DNA from: Elusimicrobiota bacterium
GTDB lineage: Bacteria; Elusimicrobiota; Elusimicrobia; UBA1565; UBA9628
Assembly (NCBI GenBank): GCA_016218545.1
Contig: JACRDQ010000046.1
Location: forward strand, 117,330 to 181,329
Length of the DNA: 64,000 nt
Direction: 5' to 3'
In this document: in pieces, positions 50,923 to 59,067 of the stretch
Numbering within the stretch: position 1 is the stretch's first letter
Layout of the letters: each line of letters begins with the position of its first letter
Position numbers and translations under genes: made by a program
Notes under the pieces: generated by a model
Seen by the model: the letters and a program-made list of their open reading frames with translations, nothing else
Database searches by the model: none
Told to the model about the DNA's origin: nothing

Positions 50923-51695
50923 GATCCTCCCTCCTTGCGATGCCTGCGGTCTTCTTCGAGGGACTTCAGGAGCCCCTCGTTCCTCCGGATGCCGGAGTTG
51001 ATGGTCTCGAGCTCCGGGTGAGCCTCCAGGAACGTCAGGACCTCCTTGAGGCCGAACGCCTGTCCGGGCTTATAGAGCGCCTTGTAGACGGCCTTGAGGA
51101 ACTCGTAGTCCTCGGGCCGGTCGAGGGTCCAGCGGTGCCTTGAGAGGTCGGGCTCGTGGGTGACGCCGGCCAACCGGAAGAGCTCCGGGTGGCCGCGCAC
51201 ATAGGTGGTCACGTGCTCCCGCTCGGAGGGGAGCTTCGCTTCCCGCCAGGCGCGCTCGAGGGCGGGCATGGTGAAGGCCTCGGCGTCGAGGCCGTCGGGG
51301 AACGTCTCCTCGAGGACGTTCGCCGTGTAGTCCGCCTTGGATTCGAGGTGGCGGGAGACGACCAGGTCGAGCACGTCAGGGTCGATCAAGGGGCAATCCG
51401 CGGTGACGCGCACGACGTGCGCGGGCCGGAGCGACGCTGCCGCCTGGCGGAAGCGGTCGAGCACGTCCCGCTCGGAGCCCCTGAAGCACCGCAGACCCTT
51501 GGCCGAACAGAACGCGGCCAGCTCCGCGTCCGCTGCCGCGACCGTGGTGGCGATGAGGACCCCGGAGACCTTGCGGCTGCGGCCCACGCGCTCGGCCACG
51601 TGCTCCAGCACGGCCTTGTCCTCCAGCGGCAGGAGGACCTTGCGCGGCAGGCGCGTCGAGCCCAGGCGGGCTTGGATGATGGCGAGCACGTCCAT
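50919..51695 (-). CDS. pseF: CMP-pseudaminic acid cytidylyltransferase-like (SpsF/PseF type)
   Basis: A 258-residue nucleotidyltransferase. IIQARLGSTRLPRKVL at the start is the SpsF-family nucleotide loop, and VTADCPLIDPDVLD contains the metal-binding aspartate. RHRWTLDRPEDYEFL near residue 195 is the family's C-terminal motif. In pse operons, this type activates pseudaminic acid with CTP. GGAGG precedes the ATG. It overlaps the HemL-like gene by 4 bp. The exact nucleotide sugar is inferred from the operon. Confidence 0.85.
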   Translation of the reverse strand: MDVLAIIQARLGSTRLPRKVLLPLEDKAVLEHVAERVGRSRKVSGVLIATTVAAADAELAAFCSAKGLRCFRGSERDVLDRFRQAAASLRPAHVVRVTADCPLIDPDVLDLVVSRHLESKADYTANVLEETFPDGLDAEAFTMPALERAWREAKLPSEREHVTTYVRGHPELFRLAGVTHEPDLSRHRWTLDRPEDYEFLKAVYKALYKPGQAFGLKEVLTFLEAHPELETINSGIRRNEGLLKSLEEDRRHRKEGGS

Positions 51696-51696
51696 G

Positions 51697-52608
51697 TCAG
51701 GGCCTCCAGCGGGTCGGGAGCAGGACATCCTCATCCTCCACCCGGAGCTCCGCAAGCCGCGCCCCCAGCCCCTCGGACGCGGCGCAGCCGCGGGAGAGGG
51801 CCTCCAGGTTCTCGTCGAGATTGGCGCGGCTCTCCAATCCGACCACGATCCGGTCCACGTGCGCGTTCCGGGCGGCGAAGCCCAGGGCCAGGGAAGCGAC
51901 GGAGAGCCCGCTCTCCGCGGAGAGCCTTCTCAGGGACTCGAGCTTCGGGACCGCCTTGGACAGGTTCCCTGACAGGGCCGAGGGCTCCATGAAGAAGAGC
52001 CCCTGCAGGAACACGGACCGGACGTGGATCTCCCAACCGCGGGCTTTGAGGTCCGCGAAAGCAGGCTCGAAGCGGCGGTCGAAGAGGTTGTAGGGCACCT
52101 GGAGGATGCCCGGGCCCAGCCCCGCGGCCAGGACCTCCGAGAGTTGGGCCGGCTCGTAGAGGGAGAAACCCGGGCGGCCGACCTTGCCCCGACGGACCGC
52201 ACCTGCGAGGAAGTCCCACAGGCCCGGGTCCGCCCTGAAGGAGTCGAAGTCGTGGATGAGGCAGCCGTGCACGCGCGCCAGGCCCAGGCGGGAAAGCGAC
52301 TCCTCGAGCAGAGCCCCGGCCTCGGAGCCGGCACAGGCCGGGAGCTTGGTCACGACCCGGAACCTGCCGGCCATGCCGCTGCGGCCCAGGACCGCCTCGC
52401 TCTCCCCGTAGCCGTGGGCCGTGTCGAGCGTGTCCACTCCGGACTCGACGGCCCGCGAGAGGATGGCCGCGGCCTCGGGCTCGGGGATGCGGCCGCGCCG
52501 GTTGCTGATGCCGTAGCTCAGGCCGAACTGCACCGTCCCGAGCGCGAGCCTGCCGCGAGCCTCCCCCGCGGGGAGGAGAGCATCGAGGGGGCTGATGTCG
52601 TGCGTCAT
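51697..52608 (-). CDS. Aldo/keto reductase in the pse operon
   Basis: A 303-residue TIM-barrel reductase. The AKR tetrad is partly visible: Asp in DTLDTAHGYGESE with the catalytic Tyr, and a His in CLIHDF. A lysine in VVTKLP follows. AKRs of this size recur in pse and related glycosylation operons, where the role is unclear; reduction of a keto sugar or aldehyde is likely. It overlaps pseC by 4 bp and ends 1 bp before the pseF start codon. An ATG upstream at 52629 lies inside pseC and is not needed. Confidence 0.85.
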   Translation of the reverse strand: MTHDISPLDALLPAGEARGRLALGTVQFGLSYGISNRRGRIPEPEAAAILSRAVESGVDTLDTAHGYGESEAVLGRSGMAGRFRVVTKLPACAGSEAGALLEESLSRLGLARVHGCLIHDFDSFRADPGLWDFLAGAVRRGKVGRPGFSLYEPAQLSEVLAAGLGPGILQVPYNLFDRRFEPAFADLKARGWEIHVRSVFLQGLFFMEPSALSGNLSKAVPKLESLRRLSAESGLSVASLALGFAARNAHVDRIVVGLESRANLDENLEALSRGCAASEGLGARLAELRVEDEDVLLPTRWRP

Positions 52609-53765
52609 CCTTCCCGGGAGACCAAGCACCGCACCGCCCTGACGACCCTGCGCACATCGGCATCGGTCAAGGCGGGGTAGAGCGGCAGGCTCAAGGTCCT
52701 CTCGTAGAAGGCCTCGGCCCTGGGGTACTGGCCGGGGCGGCCGCGGAAGCGCTCCCGGTAATAGGGCTGCAGGTGGACCGGGATGTAGAGGACCTGCGAG
52801 CCGATGCCGCGGCCCTTGAGCCCCTCCATGAAGGCGCCGCGCGTCGTGCCCAAGGCCTTGAAGTCCACCTGGAGGACGTAGAGGTGGAAGGCGGAGCGCA
52901 GGCCCTCGGCCTCCAAGGGGATCGTCAGCCGCGGGACGCCCCGGAAGGCGTCGTTGTACATGCTCACGATCTCCCGGCGGCGGCGAACGAAACGGTCGAG
53001 CTTGCGGAGCTGGGAGAGCCCCAGGGCCGCCTGCAGGTCCGTGATCCGGTAGTTGAACCCGAGCTCCTGCATCTCATAGTACCAGGGCCCGGGGTGGCGC
53101 GACAGCAGGCGCGGCTCCTTGGTGATCCCATGGGTCCTCAGGAGCCGGAGCTTGGCCGCGAGCTCGGTCGAGTTCGTCGTGACGGCGCCGCCCTCGCCGG
53201 TGGTCACGGTCTTGACCGGGTGGAAGGAGAAGGTCGTCATGTGCGCGAAGCGGCAGCTCCCGACCGGAGCTCCCCCGCGGTAGCGGCTTCCGATCGCGTG
53301 CGCCGCGTCCTCGATCACGGTCAGGCCGCGCGAGCGCGCAAGCCGCCAAAGCTCCTCGGCCCCGGCGGCTTGGCCCGCGAAGTCCACGGTCACGAGCGCC
53401 TTCGTCCTGGCCGTCAGGCGCCGCCGCACCTCCCCCGGGTCGAGGGTGTAGGTGCCGGGGTGGATGTCCGCGAAGACCGGTGTCGCGCCCGCGTAGACCA
53501 CGGCGTTGGCCGAGGCCACGAAGGTGACCGGCGAGGTCACGACCTCCATGCCCTTGCGCAGGCCCGCGGCCAGGCACGCCAGGTGCAGGGCCGCGGTCCC
53601 GTTGGAGACCGCCACGGCGCAGCGCGCCCCGGTCCGGCTGCAGAGCTCGGCCTCGAACTCGGCGATCTTCGGCCCCTGGGTGAGCCAGGGGCTCTTCAGG
53701 ACGGAGACGACCGCCCGGACGTCGTCGGCCCCGATGGTCTGCCGGCCGTAAGGCAGGAACTTCAC
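52605..53765 (-). CDS. pseC: UDP-4-amino-4,6-dideoxy-N-acetyl-beta-L-altrosamine transaminase
   Basis: A 386-residue DegT-family aminotransferase matching PseC, which aminates C4 of the PseB product. PYGRQTIGADDV, the SPWLTQGP segment, and the PLP lysine in FHPVKTVTTGEGGA are characteristic. The C-terminal VLYIPVHLQPYY and SLPLYPALTD close the family pattern. The GTG start overlaps the pseB stop codon by 4 bp (GTGA). Confidence 0.93.
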   Translation of the reverse strand: MKFLPYGRQTIGADDVRAVVSVLKSPWLTQGPKIAEFEAELCSRTGARCAVAVSNGTAALHLACLAAGLRKGMEVVTSPVTFVASANAVVYAGATPVFADIHPGTYTLDPGEVRRRLTARTKALVTVDFAGQAAGAEELWRLARSRGLTVIEDAAHAIGSRYRGGAPVGSCRFAHMTTFSFHPVKTVTTGEGGAVTTNSTELAAKLRLLRTHGITKEPRLLSRHPGPWYYEMQELGFNYRITDLQAALGLSQLRKLDRFVRRRREIVSMYNDAFRGVPRLTIPLEAEGLRSAFHLYVLQVDFKALGTTRGAFMEGLKGRGIGSQVLYIPVHLQPYYRERFRGRPGQYPRAEAFYERTLSLPLYPALTDADVRRVVRAVRCLVSREG

Positions 53766-54736
53766 AGGTCTTTGATGAGGGACCGCAGGCGCGCGCCGGT
53801 GAGCCAGTCCGTGTTCGTGTCGCTGCTGTAGCGGTAGCCGGCCGCGGGCGCCTTGCCGCCCTTGGGCGCCGGGGTCGTCCAGAAACGGTGCTCCGGCATG
53901 ATGACGAAGTGCTCCGCGAACTCCAGGGCGTGCCGCGACTCGTCCTCGGTCAGGAGGCACTCGTGGATCTTCTCGCCGGGACGGATGCCGATCTCCCTGC
54001 GCCGGCACTTCGGAGCCAGCACCTCGGCCAGGTCCGTGATCTTCATGCTCGGGATCTTCGGGACGAAGACCTCGCCCCCCCGCATGTTCTCAAGGCACCA
54101 GACCACGAAGGCCACGCCCTGGTCCAGGGTGAGCCAGAAGCGGGTCATGCGGAGGTCGGTGACGGTGATCTCCCCCTTGGGAGCCTGCTCCTTGAAGAGC
54201 TGGACGACGCTGCCGCGGCTGCCGATCACGTTGCCGTACCGGGCGCAGGCCATGCGGGTGCGCCGCGAGCCGGCATAGGCGTTGGCCGCCACGACGAGCT
54301 TCTCCATGCACATCTTGGTCGCCCCGTAGAGGTTGACCGGGTTGACGGCCTTGTCCGTGCTGATGGCCAGGACCTTATCGACGTTGTGGTCGATGGCGGC
54401 GTCCACCACGGCCTGGGCTCCGAGGAGGTTCGTCTTGACGGCCTCGAACGGGTTGTACTCGCAGACCGGGACGTGCTTCAGGGCCGCGGCGTGCACTACG
54501 ATGTCCGCTCCGTCCATGGCGCGCTCGAGCCGGTCCTTGTCGCGCACGTCGCCGATGAAGAAGCGCAGGCGCCGGTCCTCGTGGAACCGCCGCTCCATCT
54601 CCCACTGCTTGAGCTCGTCGCGGCTGTAGATGCGCAGGGTCTTCGGCTTGTACCTGCGCAGCATGACCTCCGTGAACTTGTTGCCGAAGGAGCCCGTGCC
54701 GCCGGTGAGAAGGATCGTCTTGCTCGACCAGTCCAT
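53762..54736 (-). CDS. pseB: UDP-N-acetylglucosamine 4,6-dehydratase (inverting)
   Basis: A 324-residue short-chain dehydratase that starts pseudaminic acid synthesis from UDP-GlcNAc. LLTGGTGSFGNKF (residue 9) binds NADP. HAAALKHVPVCEYNP, STDKAVNPVNLYGATK (Asp-Lys catalytic pair in place of Tyr) and ARYGNVIGSRGSV are diagnostic of PseB. GGAGG lies before the ATG at 54736, and the gene heads the seven-gene pse operon with a TTGATT-17-TATCCT promoter. Confidence 0.95.
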   Translation of the reverse strand: MDWSSKTILLTGGTGSFGNKFTEVMLRRYKPKTLRIYSRDELKQWEMERRFHEDRRLRFFIGDVRDKDRLERAMDGADIVVHAAALKHVPVCEYNPFEAVKTNLLGAQAVVDAAIDHNVDKVLAISTDKAVNPVNLYGATKMCMEKLVVAANAYAGSRRTRMACARYGNVIGSRGSVVQLFKEQAPKGEITVTDLRMTRFWLTLDQGVAFVVWCLENMRGGEVFVPKIPSMKITDLAEVLAPKCRRREIGIRPGEKIHECLLTEDESRHALEFAEHFVIMPEHRFWTTPAPKGGKAPAAGYRYSSDTNTDWLTGARLRSLIKDL

Positions 54737-54779
54737 TCAACCTCCAGAGCGCCGCGGGGGCCGCGGCGGAGAGATTCAG

Positions 54780-54808
54780 AGGATAGCTTTTCCGACCCTC
54801 TCAATCAA
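54780..54808 (-). promoter_or_regulatory. Promoter of the pse operon, TTGATT-17-TATCCT
   Basis: On the minus strand TTGATT (54803-54808) and TATCCT (54780-54785) are 17 bp apart. The predicted leader is about 36 nt with GGAGG before pseB. The regulator promoter lies about 35 bp away on the other strand, so binding at the operator could affect both. Confidence 0.5.
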
Positions 54809-54837
54809 TCGGCCCGCCGGGGGCCCCGTCTTTCTGG

Positions 54838-54843
54838 TATAAT
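54838..54843 (+). promoter_or_regulatory. -10 box TATAAT of the MarR-type regulator gene
   Basis: A perfect TATAAT whose last T is the first base of the operator palindrome, exactly as at 36823-36828. The predicted start is near 54850, inside the palindrome. Confidence 0.55.
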
Positions 54844-54859
54844 GTTCAATTCCTGAACA
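54843..54859 (+). promoter_or_regulatory. Operator TGTTCA-N5-TGAACA, copy 2 (autoregulatory site)
   Basis: A perfect 6+6 bp inverted repeat with spacer ATTCC directly before the MarR-type regulator gene. It matches the site at 36828-36844 in both arms, spacing and overlap with the -10 box. MarR-family proteins usually repress their own gene through such sites, so this is the likely autoregulatory operator. Confidence 0.7.
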
Positions 54860-54866
54860 ATCGACC

Positions 54867-55412
54867 GTGAACATGGCCGCCGACCTCGCCGAGAAAGAAT
54901 TCTCCCTCATCCGGGAGCTCTCCAGGAACCCCGTCCGCACCCAGCGCGAGCTCTCCACCGAGGTCGGCCTCTCCCTCGGGATGACGAACCTCCTCCTGCG
55001 GAGGCTGGCGGCCAAGGGCTACGTCAAGACCGCCCAGCTCACCTGGAACAAGGTCCAGTACATCCTGACCCCCAAGGGCATGCTCGAGAAGGCGCGCAAG
55101 TCCTTCAACTACTCGGCCTGGGCGCTCCGGCACCTCAAGGGCGTGGTCGGCCGCATCCGCGGGATACTGCTCGCCGAGTACCGGCGAGGCCGCCGCGAGT
55201 TCCACATCGTCAGCCGCGACGAGGGGGCCGAGCTCGTCCAGATGGCCCTCGACGGCCTCGACCTGAGCGGCGCCCGCGTCCACCGGCACTCGAGCCTCTC
55301 CGAGCTCCCGCGGGAGGCGGACGCCGTCTTCCTGGCCTCGCCCGACCGCGGCCCGGCGCACGGCCGCCCCCGCCGCGTCATCCTCCTCGACGGCGAGGAG
55401 CCCGCGGCGTGA
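54867..55412 (+). CDS. EPS-associated MarR-type winged-helix regulator
   Basis: A 181-residue protein. Residues 8-75 form a winged helix (KEFSLIRELSRNP, then the recognition region RTQRELSTEVGLSLGMTNLL and the wing KGYVKT), matching the MarR-type regulators found beside exopolysaccharide loci. The C-terminal 100 residues are not recognised and might sense a ligand. GTG (54867) and ATG (54873) are both possible starts; neither has a clear RBS. The gene follows an operator palindrome and is coupled to HisF by a GTGA overlap, so it heads the legionaminic-type operon. Confidence 0.82.
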   Translation: MNMAADLAEKEFSLIRELSRNPVRTQRELSTEVGLSLGMTNLLLRRLAAKGYVKTAQLTWNKVQYILTPKGMLEKARKSFNYSAWALRHLKGVVGRIRGILLAEYRRGRREFHIVSRDEGAELVQMALDGLDLSGARVHRHSSLSELPREADAVFLASPDRGPAHGRPRRVILLDGEEPAA

Positions 55413-56218
55413 GCGCCGCCAGGGCCGGGCACACCGTGCGGGTCATCCCGCGGCTCGACATCAAGGGGCCCAACGTCGTCAAGGGCGTGCACCTCGAGGG
55501 CCTGCGGGTGATCGGAGACCCCGCTGAGCTCGCCCTGCGCTACTATGAAGAAGGGGCCGACGAGCTCCTCTACATGGACATCGTGGCCAGCCTCTACGGC
55601 CGCAACAACCTGCTCCCCATCGTCGAGCGCACGGCCCGGGAGTTATTCGTGCCCCTGACCGTGGGCGGAGGGGTCCGCTCCATCGAGGACATCTACAAGC
55701 TCCTGCGCGCGGGCGCGGACAAGGTCGCGGTCAACACCGCGGCCGTGCGCAACCCTCCCTTCGTGCGGCAGGCGGCCAAGACCTTCGGCTCCCAGTGCAT
55801 CGTGGTCTCCATCGAGGCCAAGCTGCGCGAGCCCGGCCGCTGGGAGGCCCTCACGGACAACGGCCGCGAGAAGACCGGGGTCGACGTCTGCGAGTGGGCC
55901 CAGCGGGCCGCCGAGCTCGGCGCCGGCGAGGTGCTCGTGACCTCCGTGGACCGCGAGGGCACGGGCGGAGGCTACGACCTGGAGCTCATCCGGCGCCTTG
56001 CGGAGGCCCTGCCGATCCCGGTCATCGCCTGCGGAGGCGCCGGGAGCCTCGCCCACGTGCTCGACGCCGTCACGACGGGCCGGGCCGACGCGGTCAGCCT
56101 CGCCAGCCTGCTGCATTACCGCCGCGCCACGCTCCCGGAGCTCAAGAAGGCCCTGGCCGCGGGGGACGTCGCCGTCCGCTTGGACCATGCCAAGAAAGAA
56201 ACCAGTCGTCGTCGTTGA
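55409..56218 (+). CDS. HisF-like cyclase subunit, glycan-locus paralogue
   Basis: A 269-residue TIM barrel matching imidazole glycerol phosphate synthase HisF. VIPRLDIKGPNVVKG holds the first catalytic Asp, TVGGGVRS and ACGGAGSLAHV the phosphate sites. The second catalytic Asp (130 in Thermotoga HisF) is Glu in VVSIEAK. The region after the first strand (GVHLEGLRVIGDP) resembles paralogues in O-antigen loci, where HisF/HisH feed ammonia to a WbpG-type amidotransferase to make acetamidino groups. No WbpG gene is in the window. A role in histidine synthesis is not excluded but seems less likely here. Confidence 0.82.
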   Translation: MSAARAGHTVRVIPRLDIKGPNVVKGVHLEGLRVIGDPAELALRYYEEGADELLYMDIVASLYGRNNLLPIVERTARELFVPLTVGGGVRSIEDIYKLLRAGADKVAVNTAAVRNPPFVRQAAKTFGSQCIVVSIEAKLREPGRWEALTDNGREKTGVDVCEWAQRAAELGAGEVLVTSVDREGTGGGYDLELIRRLAEALPIPVIACGGAGSLAHVLDAVTTGRADAVSLASLLHYRRATLPELKKALAAGDVAVRLDHAKKETSRRR

Positions 56219-56846
56219 CTACGGGCTGGGGAACCTCTTCAGCATCGCAAGAGCCCTCCAGGCCCTAGGGGCCGAGGCCGTCCTCTCCGCGGACCCCAAG
56301 GTCGTGTCCGCTGCGGACCGGATCATCCTTCCGGGCGTGGGCTCGTTCGGCGACGGCATGAAGGGCTTGAACGAGAACGGCCTCGTCGAGCCCATCCGGG
56401 AGTTCGGCCGGAGCGGCCGCCCCCTCCTGGGCATCTGCCTCGGCATGCAGCTCCTCATGGACGAGGGGACCGAGTTCGGGTTCCATCAGGGCCTGGGCCT
56501 GGTCAGCGGCCGCACCGTGGCCCTGCCCCGCCCCTCGGACCGGAAAGCCAAGATCCCGCACGTGGGCTGGAACCTGGTCCGGCCCGCGGGGCGCTCCGGC
56601 CGCCCAGCCCGCGCCTGGGCGGGGACGGTCCTCGAGGGCTTGAGCGAAGCCTCCTATTTCTACTTCACCCACTCCTACGTCGTCGTCCCCGAGGACCGCA
56701 AGCAGGCCCTCGGCGACACCGAGTACGCCGGCGCCGTCTTCTGTTCCGTCGTCCGTTCCGGGAACATCTCCGGGTGCCAGTTCCACCCGGAGAAATCAGG
56801 GCACCCCGGCCTTCAAGTGCTCCGCAACTTCGTGGTGGATCGATGA
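56187..56846 (+). CDS. HisH-like glutamine amidotransferase subunit
   Basis: A 219-residue class I glutaminase. The catalytic triad is complete: Cys in GICLGMQLL (about residue 83) and the His-Glu pair in CQFHPEKS near the C-terminus. ILPGVGSFGDGM is the oxyanion-side motif. It should release ammonia for the HisF-like partner. It overlaps the HisF-like gene by 32 bp, more than the usual 4 bp in this locus, and overlaps the next gene by 4 bp. Confidence 0.87.
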   Translation: MPRKKPVVVVDYGLGNLFSIARALQALGAEAVLSADPKVVSAADRIILPGVGSFGDGMKGLNENGLVEPIREFGRSGRPLLGICLGMQLLMDEGTEFGFHQGLGLVSGRTVALPRPSDRKAKIPHVGWNLVRPAGRSGRPARAWAGTVLEGLSEASYFYFTHSYVVVPEDRKQALGDTEYAGAVFCSVVRSGNISGCQFHPEKSGHPGLQVLRNFVVDR

Positions 56847-57916
56847 AAAACAGCTTCCTCAAGCAGCACCCTCAGCTCGTCCTGCCCCCCTCGGCCACCC
56901 TCCGGCAGGCCATGGAGGTTTTCACGGACCAGCAGGTCGGCATCGTGCTGGTGGCCGCGAAGGACCGCAAGCTCCGGGGGATCATGGTCGACTTCGACCT
57001 GCGCCGCGCGCTCCTGCGCGGAGCGACGATGGCCTCCCCGGTCTCCGAGGCCATGAACCCCGCGCCGGAGACGGTCGTCTCCGGGACCCCGGCCGAGGAG
57101 ATTGCCGCGCGCTTCCGCGCCAAGCCCCGCGCCTACATCCCGGTGGTGGACCGCCGGGGCCGCCTCGTGGAGATCGCCACCCAGGCGGAGTACCTCGACG
57201 CCCCGGAAGCCCATTCCAACTGGGTGGTCATCATGGCCGGAGGCCGCGGCCGGCGCCTGCACCCCCTCACCGAGAACACGCCCAAGCCCATGATGCTCAT
57301 CGGAGACAAGCCCCTGCTCGAGCTGGTCCTCACGCGGCTCGTGGACTCCGGGTTCAAGCGCTTCATCTTCACGGTGAACTACCTCGCGGACCGCATCCGG
57401 GAGCATTTCGGGGACGGGTCGAAGTTCGGCGCGGTCATCGAGTACGTGGTCGAGCCCAAGGAGCTGGGCACGGCCGGGGCCCTGAGCCTCATCAAGCGCG
57501 ACCTCAAGAGCTCCTTCATCGTGATGAACGGGGACCTCCTCACCAAGGTCAACTTCCGGGCCCTGCTCGACTTCCACGCGACCGACGGGAACCTCGCCAC
57601 CCTGTGCGTGCGGGAATACGACCTCCAGGTCCCCTTCGGCGTGGTCCAGCTCCAGGGCCACAAGCTCAAGTCCATCTCGGAGAAGCCCATCCAGCGCTTC
57701 TTCGTCAACGCAGGCATCTGCGTGCTCGAGCCGCGGGCCCTCAAGCTCCTCAAGAAGGGCGAGCCGCGCGACATGCCGGACTTCCTGGAGCTCCTCCAGA
57801 AGAAGCATTCCGGTCACATCGGCTGCTTCCCGGTCCAGGAATACTGGCTCGACATCGGACGCATGGAGGACTACCAGAGGGCTGTCCAGGATTTCGGGCG
57901 GCACTTCGCCCGATGA
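56843..57916 (+). CDS. ptmE: CBS-domain sugar-phosphate nucleotidyltransferase (PtmE-like)
   Basis: A 357-residue protein. Residues 8-120 are a pair of CBS domains; residues 125-357 form a nucleotidyltransferase with MAGGRGRRLHPLTENTPKPM, PKELGTAGAL and MNGDLL. This layout matches PtmE of Campylobacter, the glucosamine-1-phosphate guanylyltransferase that starts the GDP-linked legionaminic acid route. The LegC-like gene next door supports that role. An in-frame extension upstream to 56774 lies over HisH and is not used. Confidence 0.85.
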   Translation: MKNSFLKQHPQLVLPPSATLRQAMEVFTDQQVGIVLVAAKDRKLRGIMVDFDLRRALLRGATMASPVSEAMNPAPETVVSGTPAEEIAARFRAKPRAYIPVVDRRGRLVEIATQAEYLDAPEAHSNWVVIMAGGRGRRLHPLTENTPKPMMLIGDKPLLELVLTRLVDSGFKRFIFTVNYLADRIREHFGDGSKFGAVIEYVVEPKELGTAGALSLIKRDLKSSFIVMNGDLLTKVNFRALLDFHATDGNLATLCVREYDLQVPFGVVQLQGHKLKSISEKPIQRFFVNAGICVLEPRALKLLKKGEPRDMPDFLELLQKKHSGHIGCFPVQEYWLDIGRMEDYQRAVQDFGRHFAR

Positions 57917-59067
57917 GACTCCCCCTCCACGAGCCGGTCTTCCGCGGCAACGAGTGGCGCTACCTCAAGGAGTGCCTCGACAGCGGCTGGGTCTCCACCG
58001 CGGGCCCTTTCGTCGGGCGCTTCGAGGAGGCGGTCCGAGCAAAGCTCGGAGCGCGCCACGCCGTGGCCGTGGTCAACGGGACCTCGGCCCTCCACCTGGC
58101 CCTCCGGGCCGCCGGCGTGCGCGCCGGCGACGAGGTCCTCGCGCCCTCCCTGACCTTCATCGCGACCGCCAACGCGGCCGTCTACCTGGGAGCGCTTCCC
58201 CGCTTCGTGGACTGCGAGGAGGCTTCCCTCGGCATGGACCCGGAACTCCTGGCCGACCATCTGCGCCGCAAAGCGCGGCTCTCCGGGGGAGCGTGCGTCC
58301 ACAAGGAGACCGGCCGTCGGATCGCGGCCTGCGTGCCTGTCCACGTCTTCGGCCACCCGGCCGCCATGGACCGCATCCTCGAGGTCTGCGGACGCTGGCG
58401 CATCCCCGTGGTCGAGGACGCGGCCGAGAGCCTCGGCTCGACTTTCCAAGGCAAGGCCGCCGGCACCTTCGGCCTGCTGGGGGCGCTCAGCTTCAACGGC
58501 AACAAGATCATCACCACCGGGGGAGGCGGCATGGTCGTGACCTCGGACCGCCGCCTGGCCGACCTGGTCCGTCACCTGGCGACCCAGGCCAAGGCCGACC
58601 CCGCGACCTACCTGCACGACGCGGTGGGCTACAACTACCGCCTCCCGAGCGTCAACGCGGCCCTGGGCTGCGCCCAGATCGAGGCCCTCGACTCCTTCGT
58701 GGAGGCGAAACGCCGCGTCGCGGCCTGGTACCGTGGAGCGCTCGAAGACGCCCGCGGTGTCAGCCTCCTCTGGGAGCCGGCGGGACGCAGGAGCAACTTC
58801 TGGCTCAACACGGTCCTCGCCGAGTCGCCCTCCCGCGCCCGCGCTCTCATGAAGACCCTGGCCGGCCGCGGCGTCGAGACCCGCTCGCCGTGGCGCCCTT
58901 GCCACCTTCAGGGCATCTTTTCGCCGATCCTCTCGGCGGGAAGCCTCGGGGTCAGCGAGAGGATCTGGCGGACCGCCTTCAACCTCCCCTCGAGCGCCAA
59001 CCTGGCGAAGAAGGACGTGCTCGAGGTGGGACGCCTGCTCGCGGCCTCGAGGACGAGGCGGGGATGA
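57913..59067 (+). CDS. legC: LegC-like aminotransferase
   Basis: A 384-residue DegT-family aminotransferase with the features of LegC, which aminates C4 in legionaminic acid synthesis. Visible motifs are GNEWRYLKECLDSGWVSTAG at the start, VPVHVFGHPAAMD, IPVVEDAAESLGS, and the PLP lysine in NGNKIITTGGGG, then VGYNYRLPSVNAALG. Overlap with the PtmE-like gene is 4 bp. The remaining Leg enzymes (LegB, LegH, LegG, LegI, LegF) are not in the window. Confidence 0.9.
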   Translation: MRLPLHEPVFRGNEWRYLKECLDSGWVSTAGPFVGRFEEAVRAKLGARHAVAVVNGTSALHLALRAAGVRAGDEVLAPSLTFIATANAAVYLGALPRFVDCEEASLGMDPELLADHLRRKARLSGGACVHKETGRRIAACVPVHVFGHPAAMDRILEVCGRWRIPVVEDAAESLGSTFQGKAAGTFGLLGALSFNGNKIITTGGGGMVVTSDRRLADLVRHLATQAKADPATYLHDAVGYNYRLPSVNAALGCAQIEALDSFVEAKRRVAAWYRGALEDARGVSLLWEPAGRRSNFWLNTVLAESPSRARALMKTLAGRGVETRSPWRPCHLQGIFSPILSAGSLGVSERIWRTAFNLPSSANLAKKDVLEVGRLLAASRTRRG

